Positions 33,685 to 41,967 of a DNA stretch of 64,000 nt are shown in pieces. The DNA comes from Rhizobium sp. WYCCWR10014 (GTDB lineage: Bacteria; Pseudomonadota; Alphaproteobacteria; Rhizobiales; Rhizobiaceae). The notes under the pieces were generated by a model. That model did not search any database and was not told the DNA's origin. It saw nothing but the letters and a program-made list of their open reading frames with translations. Each line of letters opens with the position of its first letter. Position 1 is the stretch's first letter. The stretch lies in the NCBI RefSeq assembly GCF_001657485.1, contig NZ_LXFU01000029.1, forward strand, positions 310,001 through 374,000. The letters are read 5' to 3'. The translations under genes and the position numbers were made by a program.

Positions 33685-35325
33685 TCAGAAAAGGCGGAGC
33701 CGTGTCTTGGGTTCCGGTTCCACCCTGGGATCGCGAACGCCGGGGTCATCCGGCAGTCCGCCAAAGAAAGGCTTCGCCTCGCCTGGCGCCGGCGCTTTAT
33801 CGCTCACGGTAGGTTCGGCGGGTTTCGGTTTTGCCGATGTCGGTGCCGGTGCTGGTGCAGGTGCCGGTGCCGGCGTGGGGCGCACAGCCTCGGCAATCGT
33901 CGCGGCGCGTTCCAACTCAATGATGCGATGGTCGTTGACCGGGCTTTCCGGCCTGACGTCACGCAGCGGCGGCAATGTCTTCAAAGCCGTTTCGATCGAG
34001 GCCGGGCCCGAACCGTCTTCGAGCGCACCCTCGATCTGGCCGAAGGGCGCCTTCCATTCGAAGGCGTCGAGACGGCCCGTCACCGGCGATATCGGCAGCC
34101 ACTTGTCGGATACGAAGCCGTCTGCCACCCAGGCCGGATCGCGCGGCGCCTTGAGCGCCTGGGCCAGCCAGTGGCGCACGCGACCCTGGTCTCCGGTCTC
34201 GGCTTCTTCGATGTCGGCCAAGAGCAGGTAGGCGGCTTCACGCGGCTGCATGCGCGCCGCTGCTTCCGCCTTGGCGCGAGCCTTGGCGAATTCCTGCGCG
34301 TCGAGGGCTGCCTGGGCGACGACGAGAAGGGATTCGACGTTGTTCGGGCGCTGCCCTTCCAGCCGTTCGGCACGCTTCAGCCGGTCGAGCGTGGAATCGC
34401 CGCTGCGGGCCCTGACATAGGCTTGGCCGATTTCAGGATGAGGTGCCGATTTCCATGCCTGTTCGAGGATCGAGGCGGCCTTGCGCACGCCGCCTTCGCG
34501 AAACAGCGCCTTTGCGGCAATGAGGGCTGCCGGAATGAAATCGGCGGCAAGCTTCAGCGCCTGCAGGGCGTCGTCGCGGGCACCTGTCGGGTTGCTTTCC
34601 AGCTTCTCGCCGGCGCGCGCCGTCAGGAGGACGGCGTGCAAACGGTTGGCTTCGGCCTTTTCGACGACGCGGGCGGCCTTCTGCTGTTCGAGCAGGCGGA
34701 TCGCATCATCCCAGCGGCCGGCCTGGCTGCGATATTCGAGCGTCGCCTGTGCGGCCCAGGGCAGATATGGCGCGTTGTCGGCAGCCTTTTCGGCATATTG
34801 GCGGGCGGCCTCGTTGGCCCCGAGACGGCGGGCTTCCAGATAGAGGCCGCGCAAGCCAAGCTCGCGTGTCTCTGGATCGTTGGCCATCGCCTCGAACTTG
34901 GCGCGCGCCTCATCATGGCGGCCTTCGATCAGGGCGGCCTGGGCCTCGAGCAGGTTGATCAGCGGTTCCTGATCGGCGCGGATCAGGCCGCGCGAGCGGG
35001 CGGCCATCTTGCGGGCAAGCAGCGCATTGCCGGCGCCGGCGGCGATCAGGCCGGTCGACAGCGCCTGATACCCGCGGTCCCGCTTGCGGGCGCGGAAATA
35101 ACGTGTCACCGAATGCGGCGAGGTCCAGACGAGGCGGACGAACCACCAGGCGATCATCACCGCGGCGACGAGGGCGATGATCGCGCTGGCAGCGACGATC
35201 AGCTTCGTCTGGTAGATCTGGCCCTCCCAGATCAGCGAGAGGTCACCGGGACGATCGGCGAGCCAGGAGAAGCCATAGGCGAGAAGCAGCACGAAGAGGG
35301 CGAAGACGACAAGGCGGATCAGCAT
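33685..35325 (-). CDS. hemY: HemY-like TPR membrane protein
   Basis: This 546-residue protein has two N-terminal membrane helices (residues 1-20 and about 44-66) and then the HemY_N segment FVRLVWTSPHSVTRYFRARK. A TPR region follows (ARAKFEAMANDPETRELGLRGL and similar), with a Pro/Ala-rich C-terminal linker (PTPAPAPAPAPAPTSAKPKP). HemY of this type is not the oxygen-dependent protoporphyrinogen oxidase; it is a cytoplasmic-membrane protein of the late haem cluster with unclear role. It lies 5 bases after the mitofilin-like gene in a hemC-hemD-mic60-hemY series. Confidence 0.93.
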   Translation of the reverse strand: MLIRLVVFALFVLLLAYGFSWLADRPGDLSLIWEGQIYQTKLIVAASAIIALVAAVMIAWWFVRLVWTSPHSVTRYFRARKRDRGYQALSTGLIAAGAGNALLARKMAARSRGLIRADQEPLINLLEAQAALIEGRHDEARAKFEAMANDPETRELGLRGLYLEARRLGANEAARQYAEKAADNAPYLPWAAQATLEYRSQAGRWDDAIRLLEQQKAARVVEKAEANRLHAVLLTARAGEKLESNPTGARDDALQALKLAADFIPAALIAAKALFREGGVRKAASILEQAWKSAPHPEIGQAYVRARSGDSTLDRLKRAERLEGQRPNNVESLLVVAQAALDAQEFAKARAKAEAAARMQPREAAYLLLADIEEAETGDQGRVRHWLAQALKAPRDPAWVADGFVSDKWLPISPVTGRLDAFEWKAPFGQIEGALEDGSGPASIETALKTLPPLRDVRPESPVNDHRIIELERAATIAEAVRPTPAPAPAPAPAPTSAKPKPAEPTVSDKAPAPGEAKPFFGGLPDDPGVRDPRVEPEPKTRLRLF

Positions 35326-35329
35326 GGTC

Positions 35330-36574
35330 TTACCCCTCCTTGCCGGTGCCGGAGACCGCTTTCGATAGCGCCCCTCCGACCAGTTCCTCGACGCGGATGC
35401 GCGCTTCGAGGGATTGCTTGAAGGCGGTGGACGCCTGTTTGCCGAGGGCCGGCAGGTTGTTCCATTCGGCGGATGCGCCGGGCAGGTCGCCGCTTTTCAC
35501 CTTGTCCTCCATGCGGGCGGCGATGGCTTCGACGCTTTCACCCTCGATATTGCCGACGGGACGGACGCTCACCAGCGATTTGGCGCTCGACATCAGCCGG
35601 TCCGACCAGCTCTGGTTCGGATCCGGCTGGTTGACGGCTTCGACGATCGCTGTGGCGACATCGGGAACCTCGCCCACCAGCTCGGCGCGTGAGGGAATGC
35701 CGGTCTCGGCAAAGGCTTTGAGGTCGGCAACGGCTGGATCGTCGGGTGCGACGCCGGCGAAGGTGTCGAGTTCGGCCAGGAAAGGGCCACCGCGATCGAT
35801 CGCCGCCTTGAGGGCGGCAGCGGCGATTGCCCGGGCAACGGCGACATCCTCGCGCGGCTCGTTCAGCTTCTTTTCGGCTTCTTCGAGGCGCTTGGCGATA
35901 TCGGCGCCGTTCGTCGTCTGCTGCTCGGAAGACTGGGCAAGCGTCGAGCGCAGCTGGTCGACCTGACCGGTCAGTTCCGCAATCTTCTGGTTGAGTGCAT
36001 CGACGTTAGCAGAATCGGCCGGTGCGGCGACTGCGGGGGCCTTTGCAGCCGTTTCCAGCGCAGCGACGCGTTTCGCAAGCTCGCCGTCATCCGTGCTCGC
36101 CGGATTGGCGGCAAGGTTGGCGACGGCCTGTTTCAGGCCGTCGATCTCACCGGCAAGACCGGCCGTCTCCGGCGAGGTCGTCTGCGACGCGGCGGAACCC
36201 GGGAGGTAGCCCGCATACTGGATGGCGCCGGCGCCAAGCAGTGCCACGAGGCCGCCGAAGATGCCGGCGGCAATCAGACCCGAGGTGCCGGCGCTCTTCG
36301 GCGCGGGCTGTTCGGGAGGAGGGGTGAAGGAAGGTTCTGTAGCTGCCGGTTCCTCTTCCGGCGCATCCATCACAGGATTCTCTTCATATTCGGCATGCGA
36401 CGCAGTCTCGGTTTCGGGCGCCAGGCCGGCATCGGCAGCGGCGGTACCGTCGGCAGTTTCATTGTCTACCGGTTTTTCGGCGTCGGCTGCAGCGGCGAAT
36501 TCCTGTGCATCGAGGTCGATCGTGACCGGCTCGTCGGCGCTCTTCGAATGGCGTGGCGGGTTTCCCGATACCAT
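35330..36574 (-). CDS. Alphaproteobacterial mitofilin (Mic60)-like protein
   Basis: This 414-residue protein has an acidic, Pro-rich N-terminal tail and a single membrane helix at about 99-122 (GIFGGLVALLGAGAIQY). A coiled-coil middle follows (LNQKIAELTGQVDQLRSTL, AKRLEEAEKKLNEP), with a C-terminal mitofilin signature region (AIAAAALKAAIDRGGPF, LPGASAEWNNLP). Its place between hemD and hemY is typical of alphaproteobacterial Mic60, which shapes intracytoplasmic membranes and is the ancestor of mitochondrial cristae-junction protein Mic60. AGAGGA precedes the ATG at 36574. Confidence 0.87.
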   Translation of the reverse strand: MVSGNPPRHSKSADEPVTIDLDAQEFAAAADAEKPVDNETADGTAAADAGLAPETETASHAEYEENPVMDAPEEEPAATEPSFTPPPEQPAPKSAGTSGLIAAGIFGGLVALLGAGAIQYAGYLPGSAASQTTSPETAGLAGEIDGLKQAVANLAANPASTDDGELAKRVAALETAAKAPAVAAPADSANVDALNQKIAELTGQVDQLRSTLAQSSEQQTTNGADIAKRLEEAEKKLNEPREDVAVARAIAAAALKAAIDRGGPFLAELDTFAGVAPDDPAVADLKAFAETGIPSRAELVGEVPDVATAIVEAVNQPDPNQSWSDRLMSSAKSLVSVRPVGNIEGESVEAIAARMEDKVKSGDLPGASAEWNNLPALGKQASTAFKQSLEARIRVEELVGGALSKAVSGTGKEG

Positions 36575-36663
36575 GAGGTCCTCTTTATTCTGCATTGCAA
36601 CGAAACTAGACAGTGATGCCAGTTAAGGGAAGAGGTTAGATCAAATTTGGGCGGTTAGAGCCT

Positions 36664-37371
36664 TCAAAGCAGCGACAGAAGACTCTTCTCATCCGCCATC
36701 GGTGAAATCTCGACGCTTTTTTTCAAAGCCGTAGGGATGGGCTCCGCCACGGCCTCGCTAAGGCAAAGGAGGCGAATTGCGCTGCGCTTCGGCAGGGCGG
36801 ACTGCGGCTCCAGGAGACGAAAGAAATCTACGGCCGTCTGGCGGGAATAGAAGAGGATGGCGTCCGGGTAACCGTTAGCGAAGATCGCGTCGATCTCGGC
36901 GGGATCGCGGGCGGCCGGCTGCATGCGGTAACATTCGGCGACGGAAAAGTGGATGCCGAGCTCGTGCAATCTTCCTTCAAAAGTCTCGGCGCGCGGGGTG
37001 CCGGCGAGGTAGAGCAGCGTGCCCGGTTTCTCCGCCGCGACGAGATCGGCGAGATCGCGGCCGTTGCCCTGGGATGAGGCGACCGATCGGAAGCCGAGGC
37101 TGCGCGCTTCTTCGGCAGTCGTTTTGCCCACCGCAAAAAGCGGGCGGGCAAGATGCGGACGAAGTTGCTTACCGAGCGCGGAGAGGACCCTGATGGCTTC
37201 CGCGCTGGTCACCGCGACTGCGCCGCTGGTGGTTGCAAGCGCGGCTAGGGCGGCGGCGCTGTCGTGCATCGGCTGACGCAGCGGCAGCAGCAACGGCTCG
37301 TGGCCCATATCGCGCAGACGTTGTGCGGTTCTCGTCGCCGAATGCGCGGGGCGGGTGACGAGCACACGCAT
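36664..37371 (-). CDS. hemD: Uroporphyrinogen-III synthase
   Basis: This 235-residue protein fits HemD, which closes and inverts ring D of hydroxymethylbilane to form uroporphyrinogen III. The start MRVLVTRPAHSATRTAQRLR is the family N-terminus, with VAVTSAEAIRVL, FAVGKTTAEEARSLGF, and FYSRQTAVDFF in the second lobe. HemD proteins diverge strongly, so the call leans on this wording and on the position 7 bases after hemC. The longer frame upstream overlaps hemC and is not used. Confidence 0.92.
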   Translation of the reverse strand: MRVLVTRPAHSATRTAQRLRDMGHEPLLLPLRQPMHDSAAALAALATTSGAVAVTSAEAIRVLSALGKQLRPHLARPLFAVGKTTAEEARSLGFRSVASSQGNGRDLADLVAAEKPGTLLYLAGTPRAETFEGRLHELGIHFSVAECYRMQPAARDPAEIDAIFANGYPDAILFYSRQTAVDFFRLLEPQSALPKRSAIRLLCLSEAVAEPIPTALKKSVEISPMADEKSLLSLL

Positions 37372-37378
37372 GGCCGCT

Positions 37379-38308
37379 TCAGTGCCAGTCGTCGAAGAAA
37401 GCGCTGCCGGCTCTTGCACGCACGTCCTGGCCGGCGCGGGTGCCGAGTGCTGCCGCATCGCGGCGGTGGCCGTCAGTCGTCACCGCATGTTGGTCGCGGC
37501 CGTCGGGGGTGATGATGAGGCCCGAGAACCGGATCAGGTCGCCTTCGCAGACGGCATAACCGCCGATCGGCGTGCGGCAGGAGCCGTCGAGTGCCGCAAG
37601 GAAGGCGCGTTCGCAGGAGACGGTGTCGAAAGTCGGGCCATCGTTGACCGGCGCCAGCAGATCGTCGACCCTGGCATCGCCGATGCGGCTTTCGATGCAG
37701 ATCGCACCCTGCGCCGGCGCTGGCGGGAAGGTGTCGGGGTCCAGGATATCGGTCAGCACGTCGACCTTGCCGAGGCGTTTCAGGCCGGCAAGCGCCAGCA
37801 GGGTCGCATCCACCTCGCCCTCTTCGAGCTTGCGCAGGCGCGTTTCGACCAGGCCGCGGAAGGTGATGACATTGATGTCAGGCCGCATGCGGCGGATCAG
37901 CGCCTGGCGGCGGAGCGATGAGGAACCGACGGTGGCGCCATGCGGCAGGTCGATCAGTTTGCGCGCGGTACGGCCGATGACGGCGTCGCGAATATCCTCA
38001 CGCGGCAGATAGGCAGAGAGATAAAGCCCCTCGGGCAGTTTCGTCGCCATGTCCTTGGCGGAGTGCACGGCGAAATCGAGCTCGCCTAATGTAAGCTTCT
38101 GTTCGAGCTCCTCGGTGAACAGGCCCTTGCCGCCGATCTCGGCCAGCGATCGGTCGGTGATGCGGTCGCCCTTGGTGGTCAGCACGACGATCTCGAACAT
38201 GTCCTCGGGCAGATGATGCGCTGCCATCAGCCTGTCGCGGGCCTCATGCGCCTGGGCAAGCGCCAGCGGGCTGCCCCGCGTACCGATCCGGAAAGGTTTT
38301 GTTTGCAT
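37379..38308 (-). CDS. hemC: Hydroxymethylbilane synthase (porphobilinogen deaminase)
   Basis: This 309-residue enzyme polymerises four porphobilinogen units. It has [19 protein letters not shown] at the start, [24 protein letters not shown], the [11 protein letters not shown] arginine cluster, and Cys244 in GSCRTPIGG, which attaches the dipyrromethane cofactor. The start MQTKPF at 38308 gives the family length. It diverges from tsaD across 72 bases that must hold both promoters. Confidence 0.97.
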   Translation of the reverse strand: MQTKPFRIGTRGSPLALAQAHEARDRLMAAHHLPEDMFEIVVLTTKGDRITDRSLAEIGGKGLFTEELEQKLTLGELDFAVHSAKDMATKLPEGLYLSAYLPREDIRDAVIGRTARKLIDLPHGATVGSSSLRRQALIRRMRPDINVITFRGLVETRLRKLEEGEVDATLLALAGLKRLGKVDVLTDILDPDTFPPAPAQGAICIESRIGDARVDDLLAPVNDGPTFDTVSCERAFLAALDGSCRTPIGGYAVCEGDLIRFSGLIITPDGRDQHAVTTDGHRRDAAALGTRAGQDVRARAGSAFFDDWH

Positions 38309-38380
38309 CCGCTCTATTCCGTTGTTACCGGAGTTCTCGTAAACGGGTTTCCATCCCATCGCAATCAACGAACAGGCTTC

Positions 38381-39490
38381 ATGGTTCCCTTTCTGCGCAT
38401 CCTTGGCATCGAAACGAGCTGCGACGAGACCGCCGCCGCGGTCGTCGAGCGCGACGCTGAGGGGCATTCCAACGTGCTGTCGGATGTCGTGCTTTCCCAG
38501 CTCGACGAGCATAGCGCCTATGGCGGCGTGGTGCCAGAGATCGCCGCACGCGCCCATGTCGAAGCGCTGGACGAGCTGATCGAGGAGGCGCTGAAGCGCG
38601 CCAATGTGTCGCTCGATGATGTCGATGCCATCGCCGCCACGTCGGGGCCGGGGCTGATCGGCGGGCTACTTGTCGGCTTGATGACCGGCAAGGCGATCGC
38701 CAGAGCCGCCGGCAAGCCGCTCTATGCGATCAACCATCTCGAAGGCCATGCGCTGACGGCGCGGCTGACGGACGGGCTTTCCTTTCCCTATCTGATGCTA
38801 CTCGTTTCCGGCGGCCATACCCAGCTCATCCTGGTGCGTGGTGTCGGGCAGTACGAGCGCTGGGGTACGACGATCGACGATGCGCTCGGCGAAGCCTTCG
38901 ACAAGACGGCAAAGCTGCTCGGCCTGCCCTATCCCGGCGGACCGGCGGTGGAGCGGATGGCGCGGGACGGCAATCCCGATCGCTTCGATTTTCCGCGGCC
39001 GCTGGTCGGCGAGGCACGGCTCGATTTCTCCTTCTCCGGCCTGAAGACAGCGGTGCGGCAGGCGGCGCAGGATATCGCACCGCTCAGCGATCAGGACGTG
39101 GCGGATATCTGCGCCTCGTTCCAGAAGGCGGTTTCGCGGACGCTGAAGGACCGTATCGGCCGCGGCCTGCAGCGGTTCAAGACGGAATTTCCGACGACAT
39201 TCTCTGCTACTGGCGAAAAGCCGGCGCTGGTCGTTGCCGGCGGTGTCGCCGCCAATCTCGAACTGCGCGGCACGCTGCAGGCGCTGTGCGACAAGAACGG
39301 CTTCCGCTTCGTCGCGCCACCGCTGCACCTCTGCACCGATAATGCGGTGATGATCGCCTGGGCAGGACTGGAACGGATGGCGACCGGTGCCGCGCCGGAT
39401 GCGCTCGACGTGCAGCCGCGTTCGCGCTGGCCGCTCGATTCCCATGCGGAAACGCTGATCGGCTTCGGAAAACGAGGGGCCAAGGCATGA
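38381..39490 (+). CDS. tsaD: tRNA N6-threonylcarbamoyladenosine synthase subunit TsaD
   Basis: This 369-residue protein (also called Gcp/YgjD) transfers the threonylcarbamoyl group to A37 of ANN-decoding tRNAs together with TsaB and TsaE. It has [15 protein letters not shown], the metal-binding HLEGH at 119-123, [10 protein letters not shown], and [12 protein letters not shown] followed by the C-terminal [12 protein letters not shown]. The product is cytoplasmic. Its stop overlaps the gpsA start (ATGA), so the two are translationally coupled. Confidence 0.97.
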   Translation: MVPFLRILGIETSCDETAAAVVERDAEGHSNVLSDVVLSQLDEHSAYGGVVPEIAARAHVEALDELIEEALKRANVSLDDVDAIAATSGPGLIGGLLVGLMTGKAIARAAGKPLYAINHLEGHALTARLTDGLSFPYLMLLVSGGHTQLILVRGVGQYERWGTTIDDALGEAFDKTAKLLGLPYPGGPAVERMARDGNPDRFDFPRPLVGEARLDFSFSGLKTAVRQAAQDIAPLSDQDVADICASFQKAVSRTLKDRIGRGLQRFKTEFPTTFSATGEKPALVVAGGVAANLELRGTLQALCDKNGFRFVAPPLHLCTDNAVMIAWAGLERMATGAAPDALDVQPRSRWPLDSHAETLIGFGKRGAKA

Positions 39491-40470
39491 GCGAAAACAT
39501 CGCCGTCGTTGGATCGGGGGCTTTCGGTACGGCGCTTGCCGCCGTGATCGCGCTTGCCGACCGCAGCGCCGTGACGCTCGTCGGGCGTGATCCGTCACTG
39601 ATTGCCGATCTGAAAGCCGAACGGCTGCATGATGCGGTGCTGCCCGGCATTCTCCTGCCCGATACGCTTGAATTTTCCGCCGAGGCGGATGCGATCGCCG
39701 GCGCTTCCATCGTGCTTTTTGCGATGCCGTCGCAGGCGCAGGCCGATGCGGCGCGGCAATACGGACCCTATCTTTCCAAGGATGCTGTCGTCGTTACCTG
39801 TGCCAAGGGTATCGAACGGGCGACGGGCAATCTTCTGACCGACATGCTGGAACGGGAACTGCCGGACCATCCCATTGCCGTGCTCTCCGGCCCGGGTTTT
39901 GCCGCCGATATCGCCAAGGGCCTGCCGACGGCGATGGCGATTGCTGCAGCCGACATGGAAATTGCGGAGCGGCTCGCTCAGGCGATTTCCGGGCGGACCT
40001 TCCGGCTTTACGCTTCCAATGACCGGATCGGCGTACAGCTCGGCGGCGCGCTGAAGAATGTGCTGGCGATCGCCTGCGGCATCGTCGAAGGCCGCGGCAT
40101 CGGCGATTCCGCGCGTGCGGCGCTGATTGCGCGCGGGCTTGCGGAAATGTCGCGTTTCGTCGTCGCCAAGGGCGGGCAGGCGGATACGGTGCGCGGGCTT
40201 TCCGGCCTCGGCGATCTGGTGCTGACAGCGACAAGTCATCAATCGCGAAATCTGCGCTTCGGCATAGCGCTCGGGCGCGGCGACAAGACCGATCCCCTGC
40301 ATGGTGCGCTGGTGGAAGGTGCGTTTGCCGCCTCCGTCGCCTCGCGGCTTGCGGCGGAATTGAAGGTCAGCATGCCGATTACCGATGCCGTTTCCGCCAT
40401 CATCGACGGCAGGCTCGATATATCAGAGGCGATAGAGCAGCTGATGACGCGTCCGATCACCACCGAATAG
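39487..40470 (+). CDS. gpsA: Glycerol-3-phosphate dehydrogenase [NAD(P)+]
   Basis: This 327-residue enzyme reduces dihydroxyacetone phosphate to glycerol-3-phosphate for phospholipid synthesis. The Rossmann motif [10 protein letters not shown] lies at residues 9-18. [45 protein letters not shown] and [13 protein letters not shown] are family signatures, with the substrate-binding Lys in the ALKNV segment. The ATG overlaps the tsaD stop. YciI- and EVE-type genes follow closely on the same strand. Confidence 0.97.
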   Translation: MSENIAVVGSGAFGTALAAVIALADRSAVTLVGRDPSLIADLKAERLHDAVLPGILLPDTLEFSAEADAIAGASIVLFAMPSQAQADAARQYGPYLSKDAVVVTCAKGIERATGNLLTDMLERELPDHPIAVLSGPGFAADIAKGLPTAMAIAAADMEIAERLAQAISGRTFRLYASNDRIGVQLGGALKNVLAIACGIVEGRGIGDSARAALIARGLAEMSRFVVAKGGQADTVRGLSGLGDLVLTATSHQSRNLRFGIALGRGDKTDPLHGALVEGAFAASVASRLAAELKVSMPITDAVSAIIDGRLDISEAIEQLMTRPITTE

Positions 40471-40479
40471 GAGACAGAC

Positions 40480-40773
40480 ATGCTTTTCGCCCTTCTCTGC
40501 AAGGACAAACCGGGACATCTGAACGTGCGCATGGATACGCGTCCGACGCATATCGAGCATCTGAACAAGCTGAACGCCGAGGGCACGCTGAAGATCGCCG
40601 GCCCGTTTCTCGATGACGACGGCAAGCCCTGCGGCAGCCTGATCATCGTCGAAGCGGAATCGAAAGAGGCGGTGCGTGCGCTTGCCGATGCCGATCCCTA
40701 TGCCAAGGCCGGACTATTCGAAAGCGTCGACGTCAAGGCCTACAACTGGGTCTTCAACAAACCGGAGGCGTGA
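40480..40773 (+). CDS. YciI family protein
   Basis: This 97-residue protein has the YciI dimeric ferredoxin-like fold: MLFALLCKDKPGHLNVRMDT, the conserved RPTHIEHLNKL with its His, AGPFLDDDGKPCGSL and ADADPYAKAGLFESVDVKAY. The conserved His/Asp pair suggests a small-molecule enzymatic role, but none is defined for this subgroup. GGAG lies just upstream. It is 9 bases after gpsA and overlaps or abuts the EVE-domain gene start, so it is part of the tsaD-gpsA operon. Confidence 0.9.
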   Translation: MLFALLCKDKPGHLNVRMDTRPTHIEHLNKLNAEGTLKIAGPFLDDDGKPCGSLIIVEAESKEAVRALADADPYAKAGLFESVDVKAYNWVFNKPEA

Positions 40774-40775
40774 GC

Positions 40776-41207
40776 ATGGCGCACTGGCTCTATAAATCCG
40801 AACCCGCTTCCTGGTCCTGGGAGCAGCAGAAGGCTGCCGGCGAAAAGGGCACGGAATGGACCGGCGTCCGCAACTATCTGGCGCGCAACAATATGCGGGC
40901 GATGCAGATCGGCGACAAAGGGTTCTTCTATCATTCCAATGACGGGCTGGAGATCGTCGGCATCGTCGAAGTCTGCGCCCTGTCGCATCCCGATTCTTCC
41001 GCCAAGGGCGATCCAAAGTGGGATTGCGTCGATATCCGCGCCGTCATGGACGTGCCGAAGCCGGTGACACTGAAGGATGTCAAGGCGAGCGAGAAGCTCG
41101 CCAAGATGGCGCTCGTCACCTCGATGCGGCTTTCGGTGCAGCCGGTGACCGAGGAAGAATATCTCGAAGTCTGCCGCATGGGCGGATTGGACAATCCGCC
41201 GCGTTGA
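40776..41207 (+). CDS. EVE domain protein
   Basis: This 143-residue protein is a stand-alone EVE domain, a PUA-like fold that can bind modified bases: MAHWLYKSEPASWSWEQQ, WTGVRNYLARNNMRAM, GDKGFFYHSN and GIVEVCALSHPDSSA. The ATG at 40776 has GGAGG upstream; a GTG at 40770 is also possible. It sits in the tsaD-gpsA-yciI series. A tRNA- or nucleic-acid-related role is plausible from the fold, not shown. Confidence 0.9.
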   Translation: MAHWLYKSEPASWSWEQQKAAGEKGTEWTGVRNYLARNNMRAMQIGDKGFFYHSNDGLEIVGIVEVCALSHPDSSAKGDPKWDCVDIRAVMDVPKPVTLKDVKASEKLAKMALVTSMRLSVQPVTEEEYLEVCRMGGLDNPPR

Positions 41208-41887
41208 AGACCGATCCAGAAGCCTTCATCCGCGCCAATACCAGCCTGATGATGCCGCCGCATGTGCCGGAGATTTCGCTCTATCTGGCAAGCGAGGCGC
41301 ATGAGCTCTGGCTGAAGACGGAGGAGCAGCTGGAGGCGATCGGCCTGCCGCCGCCCTTCTGGGCTTTTGCCTGGGCGGGTGGCCAGGGACTGGCGCGCTA
41401 CATTCTCGATCATCCCGAGACGGTGCGCGGCAAGCGGGTGCTGGATTTCGCCAGCGGTTCCGGCCTTGTCGGCATTGCGGCTGTGATGGCCGGCGCCCGC
41501 GAGGTCATGGCTAGCGATATCGATCCCTGGGCGGAGACGGCAGTCCGGCTGAATGCCGAGGCCAATCGCGTTTCACTCGGATTTACCGGCGCCGATCTGA
41601 TCGGGCAGGCCGTCGATGCGGATATCGTGCTTGCCGGCGACGTCTTCTACGACCGCGCTTTCGCCGATGCGCTCGTTCCCTGGTTCGCGAAGCTGGCAGC
41701 CGACGGCAAGTGGGTGCTGGTCGGAGATCCCGGACGCAGTTACCTGCCAAGAGAGCGACTGGAATTCTGCGCGGTTTATGAGGTGCCGGTAACGCGGGCG
41801 CTGGAGGACAGCGAAATCAAGAAGACGACGGTGTGGCGCTTCGCTCGGCACGAGCTATCCAAAATGTTCCCGACGAACTTAACCTGA
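41204..41887 (+). CDS. Class I SAM methyltransferase, ETF-beta lysine methyltransferase-like
   Basis: This 227-residue protein starts at a TTG at 41204 that overlaps the EVE stop codon (TTGA). It has PPPFWAFAWAGGQGLARYILD, the SAM motif VLDFASGSGLVGIAA, an acidic residue in VMASDIDPWAE and the post-motif GDVFYDRAFA. This D-x-F/Y-Y-D pattern is typical of the seven-beta-strand protein-lysine methyltransferases that include ETFB-KMT. No etfBA genes are nearby, so the target is an inference. It ends the tsaD operon-like series. Confidence 0.82.
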   Translation: MKTDPEAFIRANTSLMMPPHVPEISLYLASEAHELWLKTEEQLEAIGLPPPFWAFAWAGGQGLARYILDHPETVRGKRVLDFASGSGLVGIAAVMAGAREVMASDIDPWAETAVRLNAEANRVSLGFTGADLIGQAVDADIVLAGDVFYDRAFADALVPWFAKLAADGKWVLVGDPGRSYLPRERLEFCAVYEVPVTRALEDSEIKKTTVWRFARHELSKMFPTNLT

Positions 41888-41967
41888 CATCACCGCGCTG
41901 GCTTATGGCGGGATAGCGTGCATATTCACACGGGCTATCCGCAGAGCGTTGATCAACGGGGGAACGT

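Noticed and set aside
33646..35421. A 591-codon plus-strand open frame antisense to hemY
   Set aside because: It mirrors the HemY frame, has atypical Arg/Gly-rich composition and no motif.
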